Source of the DNA: Clostridium sp. Marseille-P299
GTDB lineage: Bacteria > Bacillota > Clostridia > Lachnospirales > Lachnospiraceae
Reading direction: 5' to 3'
NCBI RefSeq assembly: GCF_900078195.1
Contig: NZ_FJVE01000006.1
Coordinates: 188,501-252,500, forward strand
DNA: 64,000 bases
The notes below the pieces were generated by a model that worked only from the letters and a program-made list of their open reading frames with translations, searched no databases and was not told the origin of the DNA. This document shows positions 18,072 through 27,176 of the stretch, piece by piece. Positions within the stretch are counted from its first letter, which is position 1, and each line of letters starts with the position of its first letter. Both the position numbers and the translations under genes were made by a program.

Positions 18072-19352
18072 TTGGACCCCAGTGTCGCCACGCAATTAGT
18101 TATTTTAGTTATTTTATTAGTGTTATCTGCTTTTTTCTCATCTGCAGAAACCTCCCTCACAACCATCAATAAGCTTCGTATTCGAAGTTTAGTGGATGAG
18201 AATGTTCGAGGAGCAAAAACTGTTAGTATTATTATTGAGGATCCCTCAAAGATGCTAAGTGCCATTTTAATTGGTAATAATATCGTTAATCTATCCGCTT
18301 CCGCACTTACTACTGCACTTGCCATTAAATTATGGGGCAATACATTTGCAGGTATTGCAACCGGTGTTTTAACTATTATTATTCTTATCTTTGGTGAGAT
18401 TACCCCAAAAACAATTGCAACCATTCATGCAGAAAAGCTTGCTCTTGCTTATGCACCAATTATTTATTTTTTAATTCAGTTGTTAACTCCAGTTGTATTT
18501 TTGATTAATAAACTGTCCTTAGTACTATTACTCATTATGAGAGTAGATCCAAACAAGAGAAATACAATCATAACGGAGAATGAATTAAGACAATTTGTAG
18601 ATGTTAGTCATCAAGAAGGTGTAATTGAAAGCGAAGAGCGAAAAATGATAACCAACGTGGTTGATTTTGGAGATTCACTTGCAAAAGAAGTAATGGTACC
18701 ACGTATTGACATGTCATTTGCAAATACAGAGATGTCATACAGCGAATTAATTGAAGCCTTTCGAGCTGATAAATATTCCAGAATGCCAGTTTATGCAGAA
18801 ACACGTGATAATATTATTGGTATCATAAACTTGAAGGACGTATTTTTCTTTCGTGGAGATGAATCCGATTTCAATATAAAAGACTTTTTACGTGAACCAT
18901 TTTTCACTTACGAATATAAGAAGACCTCTGAATTGCTACATGAAATGAAACGTGATTCCATACCAATGGCTATTGTACTTGACGAGTATGGTGCAACCGC
19001 TGGTCTTATTACACTTGAAGACCTCTTAGAGGAAATCGTTGGTGAAATTCGTGATGAATATGATGGAGATGAGGTTGACTCTATTATTCCTCTTGGAAAT
19101 AACGAATATCTTGCAGAAGGTGCTGCAAAACTTGAAGATATTAATGAAGAACTTGGCCTTTCACTGGAATCTGAGGACTATGATTCTATTGCAGGTCATA
19201 TCATTCACTTACTTGATCATTTGCCAGCTGAGGGTGAACAGATTACTGAAAATCATGTAACCTTTACAGTACAGGCTGTTGATAAAAATAGAATAGATAA
19301 AGTTCATATTTTCGTTGACCGTGAATCACTTGATTCTGATGACGAAGAATAG
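18072..19352 (+). CDS. CNNM/CorC-HlyC family transporter-like protein
   Basis: The 426-residue protein has an N-terminal DUF21/CNNM membrane domain (about 5-190, four helices), a CBS pair (about 200-330) with KEVMVPRIDM and MAIVLDEYGATAGLITLEDLL, and a C-terminal CorC_HlyC domain. Relatives are linked to Mg2+/Co2+ efflux, for example MpfA in Gram-positives, although many are annotated hemolysin. The start is TTG 18072, with AGGAG 8 nt before. It faces mgtE across a shared terminator, so a Mg2+ efflux and a Mg2+ uptake gene lie side by side. Confidence 0.88.
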   Translation: MDPSVATQLVILVILLVLSAFFSSAETSLTTINKLRIRSLVDENVRGAKTVSIIIEDPSKMLSAILIGNNIVNLSASALTTALAIKLWGNTFAGIATGVLTIIILIFGEITPKTIATIHAEKLALAYAPIIYFLIQLLTPVVFLINKLSLVLLLIMRVDPNKRNTIITENELRQFVDVSHQEGVIESEERKMITNVVDFGDSLAKEVMVPRIDMSFANTEMSYSELIEAFRADKYSRMPVYAETRDNIIGIINLKDVFFFRGDESDFNIKDFLREPFFTYEYKKTSELLHEMKRDSIPMAIVLDEYGATAGLITLEDLLEEIVGEIRDEYDGDEVDSIIPLGNNEYLAEGAAKLEDINEELGLSLESEDYDSIAGHIIHLLDHLPAEGEQITENHVTFTVQAVDKNRIDKVHIFVDRESLDSDDEE

Positions 19353-19405
19353 ACTATTAAATAAACAATAGGAATCACACCTTTGGAACTTTCTATTGTA
19401 TAAAT

Positions 19406-19469
19406 TAAAAATGCTGTCTGCAAAGTGCATTTCATAATATATGAAAGCAAATTGTTAGACAGCATTTTT
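19406..19469. terminator. Bidirectional terminator between CorC-type gene and mgtE
   Basis: AAAAATGCTGTCT (to 19419) pairs with AGACAGCATTTTT (19457-19469), with an inner TTTCAT/ATGAAA pair. Confidence 0.85.
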
Positions 19470-19512
19470 CATGTGTAATAAAATATTTTCTTTCCCTTAA
19501 AGGCCTATCCTT

Positions 19513-20844
19513 TTATAAGTCAAAAATTCTTGTAGCAATTGAAAAATATACTAAAATGGAACAAGTATCTACGATTGTTGTAATTAATGGAGCCGCCATT
19601 AAGGCAGGATCTAATTTTAGTTTTTTTGCAGCCATAGGTAACATACAGCCCATTAACTTTGACATCCATACAGTTACCATAATCGTTAAACCTATTACAA
19701 CTGCTAGTCTTAATTGATGATATTGAATCATGATACGGATTCCATTGGCGATTGCTAATGCTAATCCTACAACAAGTGCTACTAAAGTTTCTTTTGAAAC
19801 TACTCGAAAGAAATCTTTAGCGCGAATTTCATCAATTGCAAGTCCACGAATAATTAAAGTAGCACTTTGTGAGCCACAGTTACCGCCAGTTCCCATAATC
19901 ATCGGAATGAAAGATACCAGAATAGGAATGGCCGCAAAGGCATTTTCATACTTAGTAATTAGAAGCCCTGTAATGGTAGATGAAAGCATTAAAATTAATA
20001 GCCACATAATACGATTCTTCGCATGCTTAAAAACAGACGTATGAAAATACGTATCATCCGATGGATTCATCGCTGCCATCTTTTCAAAATCTTCCGTGTT
20101 TGCCTCTTGAATTACATCCACAGCATCATCGATCGTAATAATACCTACTAAGCGATCCTCTTGGTCAACAACTGGAAGTGCTAATAAGTCATACTTATCA
20201 AATTTTTTCGCAGCTTCTTCTTTATCTTCTAGTGTATTTACTTTAATTAAATTCGTATTCATGATATCGGCAATACAAGTAGACATATCCGCTAAAAGGA
20301 GCTCTTTTACTGTTACAATTCCTTCTAGATGTCTGCTTTTATCAAGTACATAACAAGTATATATGGTTTCTTTATTTACACCATATTTACGAATACGCTC
20401 AAAAGCATCTTCAACCGTCATAGAAGCTTTTAAATCAACGAATTCAATGGTCATTACACTTCCAGCGCTATCGGATGGATAATTTAAGAATTCATTAATT
20501 AATTGTCTTTGTGTTGGGTCAGCTTGACGTAAAATACGTTTTACAATAGTAGCTGGCATTTCACCAATTAAAGCAATCGTATCATCTAGGAACAGCTTAC
20601 TAGTTACTTCCTTTAACTCTTTATCGGTCATTACATGAATTAGTCTCTCTTGTAATTCAGGCTCCATAAATGAAAATGTCTCTACTGCAGCATCTTTATT
20701 CAATAAACGATATACCACAAGCATATCCTTATCTTCTATTTCTTCCAATATCTGTGCAATATCTGCACTATTTATAGTTTCAAGTAAATGCTTTAAATCA
20801 TTATACTTTTTTTCTTCTAATAATTCTAAAATTTGAGTTTCCAA
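19513..20844 (-). CDS. mgtE: Magnesium transporter MgtE
   Basis: The 443-residue protein is full length. It has the N-terminal superhelical domain (about 1-130), a CBS pair (about 130-255) and a five-helix pore domain from about 285, containing the conserved FIPMIMGTGGNCGSQSAT stretch and the cytosolic-side CMLPMAAKKLKLDPALMAAP motif. It is a Mg2+ channel that closes when the cytosolic domains bind Mg2+. The start is TTG 20844, supported by AGGAGGG 7 nt upstream. Transcription is controlled by the M-box riboswitch and terminator at 21393-21677; the gene thus has both RNA-level and protein-level feedback. Confidence 0.95.
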   Translation of the reverse strand: METQILELLEEKKYNDLKHLLETINSADIAQILEEIEDKDMLVVYRLLNKDAAVETFSFMEPELQERLIHVMTDKELKEVTSKLFLDDTIALIGEMPATIVKRILRQADPTQRQLINEFLNYPSDSAGSVMTIEFVDLKASMTVEDAFERIRKYGVNKETIYTCYVLDKSRHLEGIVTVKELLLADMSTCIADIMNTNLIKVNTLEDKEEAAKKFDKYDLLALPVVDQEDRLVGIITIDDAVDVIQEANTEDFEKMAAMNPSDDTYFHTSVFKHAKNRIMWLLILMLSSTITGLLITKYENAFAAIPILVSFIPMIMGTGGNCGSQSATLIIRGLAIDEIRAKDFFRVVSKETLVALVVGLALAIANGIRIMIQYHQLRLAVVIGLTIMVTVWMSKLMGCMLPMAAKKLKLDPALMAAPLITTIVDTCSILVYFSIATRIFDL

Positions 20845-20998
20845 ATCATTACCCTCCTATCTTTTTGTACACATTTGACTAAAATCCCACAAACAAAGAG
20901 TCTTTTATACTTTTAACAAAAGAATCTGTGTATAACTTTCTCTCCTTTTATGGAAATCTCGGTCACTTTATAACTACTACTAGTTTATACAGATATTC

Positions 20999-21117
20999 GG
21001 GCATAAAACATTACAGGCAATAAAATTTTATTTTATTAAAATTCGAGGCTTAGAAAATGCATGATGTTACATAATATATGCACTTTCAAGCTACGCCCTT
21101 TGGGTTTTATGCCGCTA
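20999..21117 (-). promoter_or_regulatory. Long-range 10-bp complementarity in the mgtE leader
   Basis: On the minus strand GGCATAAAAC (about 21107-21116), inside the small ORF, is exactly complementary to GTTTTATGCC (about 21000-21009), just past the ORF stop. The internal AATAAAAT-AAA-ATTTTATT is a further hairpin. Together they suggest a folded RNA element whose pairing would be disturbed by ribosomes reading the small ORF. Confidence 0.45.
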
Positions 21118-21137
21118 CTACTGCAACTGTCATCCAT
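21036..21137 (-). CDS. Candidate 33-residue small ORF between M-box and mgtE
   Basis: ATG 21137 opens a 33-codon frame (MDDSCSSSGIKPKGRSLKVH...) ending at TAA 21036. It is preceded by a strong GGTGAGG ribosome site 3-4 nt before the ATG, and a second AGGAG just upstream. I do not recognise the peptide. It has a Cys-Ser-rich start, a basic middle and a hydrophobic end (HILCNIMHFLSL). It lies downstream of the M-box terminator, so it is made only when the riboswitch is read through, together with mgtE. It may be a small Mg2+-related protein or a leader peptide. Confidence 0.45.
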   Translation of the reverse strand: MDDSCSSSGIKPKGRSLKVHILCNIMHFLSLEF

Positions 21138-21265
21138 TATCCTCACCTCTCCTTTTATTGAACTTCATTTAAATTACTAACTTAATAACTCTATCTATAT
21201 TCTGTTTTAAAATTTCATTTTTCTACTTATTATTAAAATAATTGTACTTTATCTATCGATTTGAA

Positions 21266-21380
21266 CTATATATATCATTTCGTTTTTACTTTATCGACTT
21301 ATATATTCTATATATATCAGTTTGTATTTTACAGTATCGATTTATATTTTCTATATATCATTCTTATTTTACTTCATTTT
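21266..21380. repeat. AT-rich 42-43 bp repeat, 2.7 copies
   Basis: Copies begin at 21266, 21308 and 21351, each starting CTATATAT(AT)CA and continuing with a (G/T)TTTTAC...TATCGA pattern. It lies between the M-box terminator and the small ORF. Confidence 0.65.
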
Positions 21381-21392
21381 GAACGAATTAAG

Positions 21393-21466
21393 CAAAAAAA
21401 ATATCACCGATTTAACTCTAATAGATTGCGATTTATTGCATCTATACATTCGTTAAGACAGTGATA
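21393..21466 (-). terminator. Riboswitch-linked terminator upstream of mgtE
   Basis: TATCACTG (21459-21466) pairs with CGGTGATA (21402-21409), and internal ATAGAT/ATCTAT pairing extends the stem. An eight-T tract follows. It lies directly after the M-box aptamer, as expected for its Mg2+-dependent expression platform. Confidence 0.85.
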
Positions 21467-21523
21467 GGTATTATTCTTTCTCATAAAAATCTATGATTTC
21501 GTTTAAACAATCCTGTAGTATTA

Positions 21524-21677
21524 CCCACCGTCCAAGCTTTAGCATCGAAGGGCAATGAAATTGCATTAGATTATGCCTTGAAGCGACATAACCTGCTAAC
21601 CAACTAATAGTGTCTCCATTATTTCGCGGTAGCAATCCGTATCCCTTCGGTAGCCTCACCTACCGAAGTAAATTCTA
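21524..21677 (-). promoter_or_regulatory. M-box (ykoK) magnesium riboswitch aptamer
   Basis: The minus-strand RNA has the diagnostic 5' block CTTCGGTAGGTGAGGCTACC, then GATACGG and GCTACCGC, and at the 3' end AATGCAATTTCATTGCCC followed by GATGCTAAAGCT. This matches the M-box consensus ends (UAGGUGAGGCUCC and GUGCUAAAGCU). The promoter, terminator and mgtE context agree. The element binds Mg2+ and would promote termination when Mg2+ is high. Confidence 0.9.
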
Positions 21678-21681
21678 TGTT

Positions 21682-21710
21682 AGTCTACTATGTTCCTATT
21701 CGTTTGTCAA
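21682..21710 (-). promoter_or_regulatory. Promoter of the M-box-mgtE transcript
   Basis: TTGACA (21705-21710), 17 bp, TAGACT (21682-21687) on the minus strand, immediately upstream of the aptamer. Confidence 0.88.
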
Positions 21711-21732
21711 GAACAAAGATTTTATATATTAA

Positions 21733-21790
21733 AAATAAGAAGACTTATGCAATGAAATCATCTATCAAATGAAAACAAAGCATAAGTCTT
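21733..21790 (-). terminator. Terminator of the DUF134-Mrp operon
   Basis: AAGACTTATGC (21740-21750) pairs with GCATAAGTCTT (21780-21790), an 11-bp stem. On the minus strand CTTATTTTT follows. Confidence 0.8.
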
Positions 21791-21864
21791 TCTACATGTT
21801 TAAATATACACCAACAAATAAAGTAGTGTTTTGTCGGAGAAATCATTTTATTTTAACATTCTAA

Positions 21865-23127
21865 TTAGAAACGCTTACCGCAATTTCCAGCACAACTGCT
21901 ACATGCACCAGAATCACAATCGGAATCCATTTCACCATTATAAACGGCTCCATCTAAATAAGCTGCTGCTGCGATATCAACATCTCCTTGCATACCTGGA
22001 ACTACTAAAATACCATATTCCATTAATAGACTCATTGCTGGTGCACCAATTCCACCACAGATCACAACATTAACGCCTAATTCTTTCATAAGGTTTGCAA
22101 CTTCTTCATGTCCAGAGCCTGTATTTTTAATAACCTCTCTATTTAGAAGATTATCGCCTTCTAATTCATAAACTGTAAAGTTTTCGCAATGACCAAAATG
22201 TTCACTTACATTACCAGCTTCTGTTGAAGCAACAGCAATTTTAACATATTCGCTCTTCTTTGCTGTTTCCACAGGTAGTATTTTAGCGATTGTATCTGCT
22301 GCTTCATCAAGCCAAGAGCCTTGTAAATCTTCAACATTTCCACCGTCAATTGCTTCTGCAATGGATGGGTCAATTGGTAACTTAGCAAGTACAGGGATTC
22401 CATATTTCTTTGAAATCTCATCAATATGACTCTTACCAAACACTGAGATACGTTCTTTACAATTTCCACATTCGATGTAACTATAGTTTTCTACAAGTCC
22501 TAAAATAGGTATATTCATTTCTTTTGCCATATTAACAGCTTTACCAACAATCATAGAAACTAATTCTTGTGGGCTTGTTAAAACAATAATACCATCAAGT
22601 GGTAGAGATTGGAATACAGTTAGTGGCACATCACCAGTTCCTGGAGGCATATCCACAAACATATAATCTACATCGCCCCAAACAACTTCTGACCAAAATT
22701 GTTTTACTGTACTAGCAATTACAGGGCCTCTCCATACAACTGGAGTCTCTTCATTTTCAAGTAATAAGTTAACAGACATTAACTCAATACCATTTTTTGT
22801 AATTTCAGGTAAAAGACCAAGTTCATTTGCTTCGGCTAATTTATGTATACCAAATGCCTTAGGAATGGATGGTCCAGTAACATCCGCATCTAATATTGCA
22901 GTTTTATAACCTTTACGATTTAAAAGTACGGATAAATAAGAAGTAACAAAGGACTTACCTACTCCGCCCTTACCACTTACAACGCCTATTACCTTGCGTA
23001 CACGGCTATATTGATTCATTGGTACTAAGAAATCTTCTTTGGATGGTTGTTTGGAACCACAGCTGGATGCACAACTTGAACAGTCATGGGAACAGCTACT
23101 TTCTTGTTGATATACTTCTTCACTCAT
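21865..23127 (-). CDS. Mrp/NBP35 P-loop ATPase fused to a NifX/NifB-like domain
   Basis: The 420-residue protein has a cysteine-rich N-terminus (CSHDCSSCASSC), a deviant Walker A SGKGGVGKS near residue 50, the FVDMPPGTGDVPLT block, and a CGNC pair in the dimer iron-sulfur site. From about residue 295 there is a dinitrogenase iron-molybdenum cofactor-binding-type domain (KIAVASTEAGNVSEHFGHCENFTVYE), and the tail is again cysteine-rich (CDSGACSSCAGNCG). Mrp proteins carry and transfer [4Fe-4S] clusters. Fusion to the NifX-like domain is common in anaerobes. It is 56 nt downstream of the DUF134 regulator. Confidence 0.9.
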   Translation of the reverse strand: MSEEVYQQESSCSHDCSSCASSCGSKQPSKEDFLVPMNQYSRVRKVIGVVSGKGGVGKSFVTSYLSVLLNRKGYKTAILDADVTGPSIPKAFGIHKLAEANELGLLPEITKNGIELMSVNLLLENEETPVVWRGPVIASTVKQFWSEVVWGDVDYMFVDMPPGTGDVPLTVFQSLPLDGIIVLTSPQELVSMIVGKAVNMAKEMNIPILGLVENYSYIECGNCKERISVFGKSHIDEISKKYGIPVLAKLPIDPSIAEAIDGGNVEDLQGSWLDEAADTIAKILPVETAKKSEYVKIAVASTEAGNVSEHFGHCENFTVYELEGDNLLNREVIKNTGSGHEEVANLMKELGVNVVICGGIGAPAMSLLMEYGILVVPGMQGDVDIAAAAYLDGAVYNGEMDSDCDSGACSSCAGNCGKRF

Positions 23128-23183
23128 AATATTTCTCCTTTTTATTTATAGGGCAATTATGTCCTTAATTAATTATAGATAAA

Positions 23184-23525
23184 TTACTCTGGCATGGAAT
23201 ACATACAGCATTTACAGATTGGAGATCTATCACAAGGAGCCTTTGCTACCTCGTAATTTCCGCCTTCAATCAAAACACTACTGCCAGTGCATAACGCCTG
23301 CGTTGATTTTTTTCTACCAGAATATAATATACGTTGGAATGTTCCACGAGAAATCTGCATTCTCGTTGCCGCCTCTTCTTGATCTAGTCCTTCGAAATCG
23401 CACAAACGCATTGCCTCTAGCTCATCCACATTAATTGTGATGTAATTTTCAATTCCAGCTTCGGAATAAAAATTTTTATTCTCAAACTCAGCGCAAATCC
23501 TTCTACACTTCGCATTTCTAGACAT
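23184..23525 (-). CDS. DUF134 helix-turn-helix regulator
   Basis: This 113-residue DUF134 (COG1342) protein has a sigma-70 region-4-like helix-turn-helix (LDQEEAATRMQISRGTFQRI) and C-terminal cysteines (CKCC). The open frame extends 22 codons further upstream, but ATG 23525 has GGAGGGGGG before it and matches the family start MSRNAKCRRI. DUF134 genes commonly sit beside Mrp or NifX-type genes; regulation of that operon is the inferred role. The promoter and a palindrome lie directly upstream. Confidence 0.88.
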   Translation of the reverse strand: MSRNAKCRRICAEFENKNFYSEAGIENYITINVDELEAMRLCDFEGLDQEEAATRMQISRGTFQRILYSGRKKSTQALCTGSSVLIEGGNYEVAKAPCDRSPICKCCMYSMPE

Positions 23526-23557
23526 CGACAGCCCCCCTCCAATACTATTATATATTA

Positions 23558-23571
23558 TGTGCAAATGCACA
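23558..23571. promoter_or_regulatory. Palindrome TGTGCA-AA-TGCACA at the DUF134 start site
   Basis: A perfect 6-2-6 inverted repeat starts just downstream of the -10 box (23577-23582) on the minus strand. It covers the predicted start site, a good position for autoregulation by DUF134. Confidence 0.6.
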
Positions 23572-23576
23572 ATTAA

Positions 23577-23604
23577 ATTATACAACTTCATGTTGATTTG
23601 TCAA
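23577..23604 (-). promoter_or_regulatory. Promoter of the DUF134-Mrp operon
   Basis: TTGACA (23599-23604), 16 bp, TATAAT (23577-23582). The -35 box and most of the spacer lie inside the last codons of the MATE gene. Confidence 0.85.
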
Positions 23605-24970
23605 GTTTCGTACCAGAAGTTCTTACATATTCCTTCATCATTTTTTTCATTACAATAAAATACGTAATTCCAAGTGGAACAGCTGCTCCAACCCAAGCAA
23701 GTGGTCCAGCAAAACAAATACCAAGATATCCAATAAGATTTGGTAATGTATAAGCTACTACACTTCTTACAACAAGTTCAAAAACTCCAGCCAATAAGGG
23801 CATAAAACTTCTTCCAATTCCTTGTAATACATTTCGATATACAAAAATCATACTTACAAATGCAAAGAAATAAGAGCAAGTTCTAAGATATAGCATCGCT
23901 GCATTAATGATTTCAGGGTCTCTTTCTGATAAAAAGAGATTACACAAAGGCTCTCCAAACACATTCATAACAAAGATGGCTAATGCACAAAAGATTAAAG
24001 ATAAATTTGTACATTTTTCCACACCCTCTTTGATACGATCAATTCGATTTGCTCCTAGATTCTGACCTGCATAATTAGCCATGGTTACTCCAAAGGTTAT
24101 GGCTGGTTGCATGACCAATTGTTCCACTTTTGAAGCTGCTGTATAGGCCGCTATCTTTACGGAACCAAACAAATTTAGTGCTCCTTGTAAAACAACAATT
24201 CCAATTGCAGTTACAGAAAATTGAAACGCCATTGGTAAACCTATCCTTAGATGTTTCCACGCAAACTTCCAATCCATCTTAAAATCTTCCCGCGTTAGAT
24301 GTAAGATAGAGTATTTTCTCTTTGTATAAAAAAAGCATAAGATACCTGAAACCGCCTGTGAAATAACTGTGGCCCAAGCAGCTCCAGCCACACCCATATG
24401 AAATACAATTATAAATAATAAATCAAGCGCAATGTTTAAAATAGATGAAACGATTAAAAAATAAAGCGGTGTCTTACTATCCCCCAATGCTCTTAAAATG
24501 CACGCAAGCATATTATAGAGTACCGTAGCTGCAATACCCCAGTAAATCACGACGATATAATTATACGCATCCTTAATAATATCGTCTGGTGTATTAATTA
24601 ATTTTAACAAAGGCATCGTTGTGAAAACGGATAATAAAGTGATTATTATAGTGATTGCCACACATAATATAGTTGATGTTGCTACTGATTTTCTAACTCC
24701 CTTTTCATCCCTTGCACCGTATCTTTGTGCAACAACAACCGCAAAACCACCAGTAATACCCGTGATAAATCCTATAACTAAAAAATTAAGCGGCCCTGTT
24801 GTTCCAACAGCTGCAAGTGCCTTTGCATTCATAAATCTACCAACAATCATTGTATCGACCATACTATATAATTGTTGAAATATATTACCTATTAATAAAG
24901 GAATCGAGAAATGCACCATTAATTTCATCGGACTTCCATTTGTCATATCATGACCCTTTAAATCTTTCAT
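23588..24970 (-). CDS. MATE-family multidrug/Na+ antiporter
   Basis: The 460-residue integral membrane protein has about 12 helices in two repeated halves. Family features are PLLIGNIFQQLYSMVDTMIVGRF in helix 1 and the matching second-half LVMQPAITFGVTMANYAGQNLGAN. It would export cationic drugs or metabolites with Na+ or H+ exchange; the substrate is unknown. AAGGAT lies 7 nt before the ATG. It follows ilvC by a terminator-containing gap and is probably monocistronic. Confidence 0.9.
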   Translation of the reverse strand: MKDLKGHDMTNGSPMKLMVHFSIPLLIGNIFQQLYSMVDTMIVGRFMNAKALAAVGTTGPLNFLVIGFITGITGGFAVVVAQRYGARDEKGVRKSVATSTILCVAITIIITLLSVFTTMPLLKLINTPDDIIKDAYNYIVVIYWGIAATVLYNMLACILRALGDSKTPLYFLIVSSILNIALDLLFIIVFHMGVAGAAWATVISQAVSGILCFFYTKRKYSILHLTREDFKMDWKFAWKHLRIGLPMAFQFSVTAIGIVVLQGALNLFGSVKIAAYTAASKVEQLVMQPAITFGVTMANYAGQNLGANRIDRIKEGVEKCTNLSLIFCALAIFVMNVFGEPLCNLFLSERDPEIINAAMLYLRTCSYFFAFVSMIFVYRNVLQGIGRSFMPLLAGVFELVVRSVVAYTLPNLIGYLGICFAGPLAWVGAAVPLGITYFIVMKKMMKEYVRTSGTKLDKST

Positions 24971-25134
24971 GCTTGTTATCCTTCCAAAAAAATTAATTCA
25001 TATTACTGAATACAATTTGCATTTTTTAAAGTTATATACAAGCTTTTCATTTCCAAATAAAGAAATTTAAACAGACAAAAGAAAAAACGAAGTAAAGTCT
25101 CGTTTTGCATAAAGGAACAAAATAATTTCTTACA

Positions 25135-25182
25135 TAAAAAATAGTAGAGTATTGGATAATAATTTCACCAAATACTCTACTA
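25135..25182 (-). terminator. Terminator of ilvN-ilvC
   Basis: TAGTAGAGTATTGG (25142-25155) pairs with its near-complement (25168-25182). On the minus strand TTTTTT follows, about 20 nt past the ilvC stop. Confidence 0.85.
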
Positions 25183-25204
25183 CTTTTAATAAATTCTTAT
25201 TGAA

Positions 25205-26242
<1,038 letters not shown>

Positions 26243-26294
26243 TTATATTCTACCGGTTCCTTGAAAAATCAAGGGGGCTGATATACAAAATTAA

Positions 26295-26801
26295 TTATTC
26301 TTCTATAAACTCTGCAATATCTCCAGAGCCTCGTACTAAACCTGTTATTCCAGTACGAACAAATTCAAGTATTTGAAAGCCATCTAATAGTTTAATAAAA
26401 GCATCTACTTTTGCTTGATTTCCTGTTAATTCAATCATTAAAGATTCAGGAGCTACGTCAACAATTTTTGCTCGGAATATGTCTGCTACTGAAATGACGG
26501 CTTGACGCTCCTTTGTCGTTGCATGAACCTTAACCAAAACAAGTTCTCTACATACAGATTCATCTGTCTCTAATTCATTAATTTCCACTACATCTTCTAA
26601 CTTCTGAAGCTGATTTCTAATCTGCTCAAGAATCTGATCATCACCACTAACCACCACTGTCATTCTTGAAAACTGAGGCTTCTCCGTTTCTCCAACCGTT
26701 AAGCTATCAATGTTATATCCTCTTCGGCTAAACAATCCTGCGACACGGCTTAACACACCTGCTGTGTTATCAACTAATAATGATAAAACCATCTTTCTCA
26801 T
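26295..26801 (-). CDS. ilvN: Acetolactate synthase small (regulatory) subunit
   Basis: The 168-residue protein has an N-terminal ACT domain (LLVDNTAGVLSRVAGLFSRR) and a second C-terminal domain, the usual IlvN/IlvH size. It makes the catalytic subunit sensitive to valine. The frame is open upstream to 26894, but ATG 26801 has GGGAGGAG 6 nt before it and matches the family start. The catalytic ilvB gene is not adjacent, which is unusual but not rare. Confidence 0.93.
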   Translation of the reverse strand: MRKMVLSLLVDNTAGVLSRVAGLFSRRGYNIDSLTVGETEKPQFSRMTVVVSGDDQILEQIRNQLQKLEDVVEINELETDESVCRELVLVKVHATTKERQAVISVADIFRAKIVDVAPESLMIELTGNQAKVDAFIKLLDGFQILEFVRTGITGLVRGSGDIAEFIEE

Positions 26802-26929
26802 AAGATTCTCCTCCCTCGTATGAATACTCAGTAGATATTGGTTTAGCATAACGCAAAATTTATGTAAAAATGCTTCAAACCCTTGAAAACACAATTCTTT
26901 TGCACTTTACTGTTTTAACGTTACTAAGT

Positions 26930-26958
26930 ATTTTAACAACTTCAATTTTATTTGTCAA
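26930..26958 (-). promoter_or_regulatory. Promoter of ilvN-ilvC
   Basis: TTGACA (26953-26958), 17 bp, TAAAAT (26930-26935). The leader is about 120 nt. No T-box signature was recognised in it. Confidence 0.82.
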
Positions 26959-27044
26959 GGATATTTATTAATCAGATAATCGAATTTTTTGTAAAATAAT
27001 TCTATGTTCTTGATTTTTTTTAATATCGCAATGGATTAAAATTT

Positions 27045-27093
27045 TAGACTGCTATAAAATAGATCTTATTCAACTCTATTTTAAAACAGTCTA
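27045..27093 (-). terminator. Long hairpin downstream of the broken chemoreceptor gene
   Basis: TAGACTG (27045-27051) pairs with CAGTCTA (27087-27093), and TAAAATAGA pairs with TCTATTTTA inside. On the minus strand AAAATTTTAA follows, so the T-tract is weak. Confidence 0.6.
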
Positions 27094-27120
27094 GATTATG
27101 TCTTTTAGCTATGATCTTAG

Positions 27121-27168
27121 CTATATTGTTTCCTATATTGTTTCCTATATTGTCCCCTATTTTCCTTA
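27121..27168. repeat. Four 12-bp tandem units (CTATATTGTTTC)
   Basis: Units at 27121, 27133, 27145 and 27157; the first two are identical and the last is degenerate. The array lies 9 bp past the chemoreceptor stop codon. Confidence 0.8.
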
Positions 27169-27176
27169 CCTATCTT

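Noticed and set aside
21471..21659. 62-codon minus-strand ORF starting MRLPKGYG
   Set aside because: It lies within the M-box aptamer, whose conserved RNA motifs explain the sequence; the start has no independent support.
26802..26930. Leucine-rich leader peptide or T-box before ilvN
   Set aside because: The in-frame upstream codons have no clear start site or leucine/valine run, and no T-box sequence was seen.
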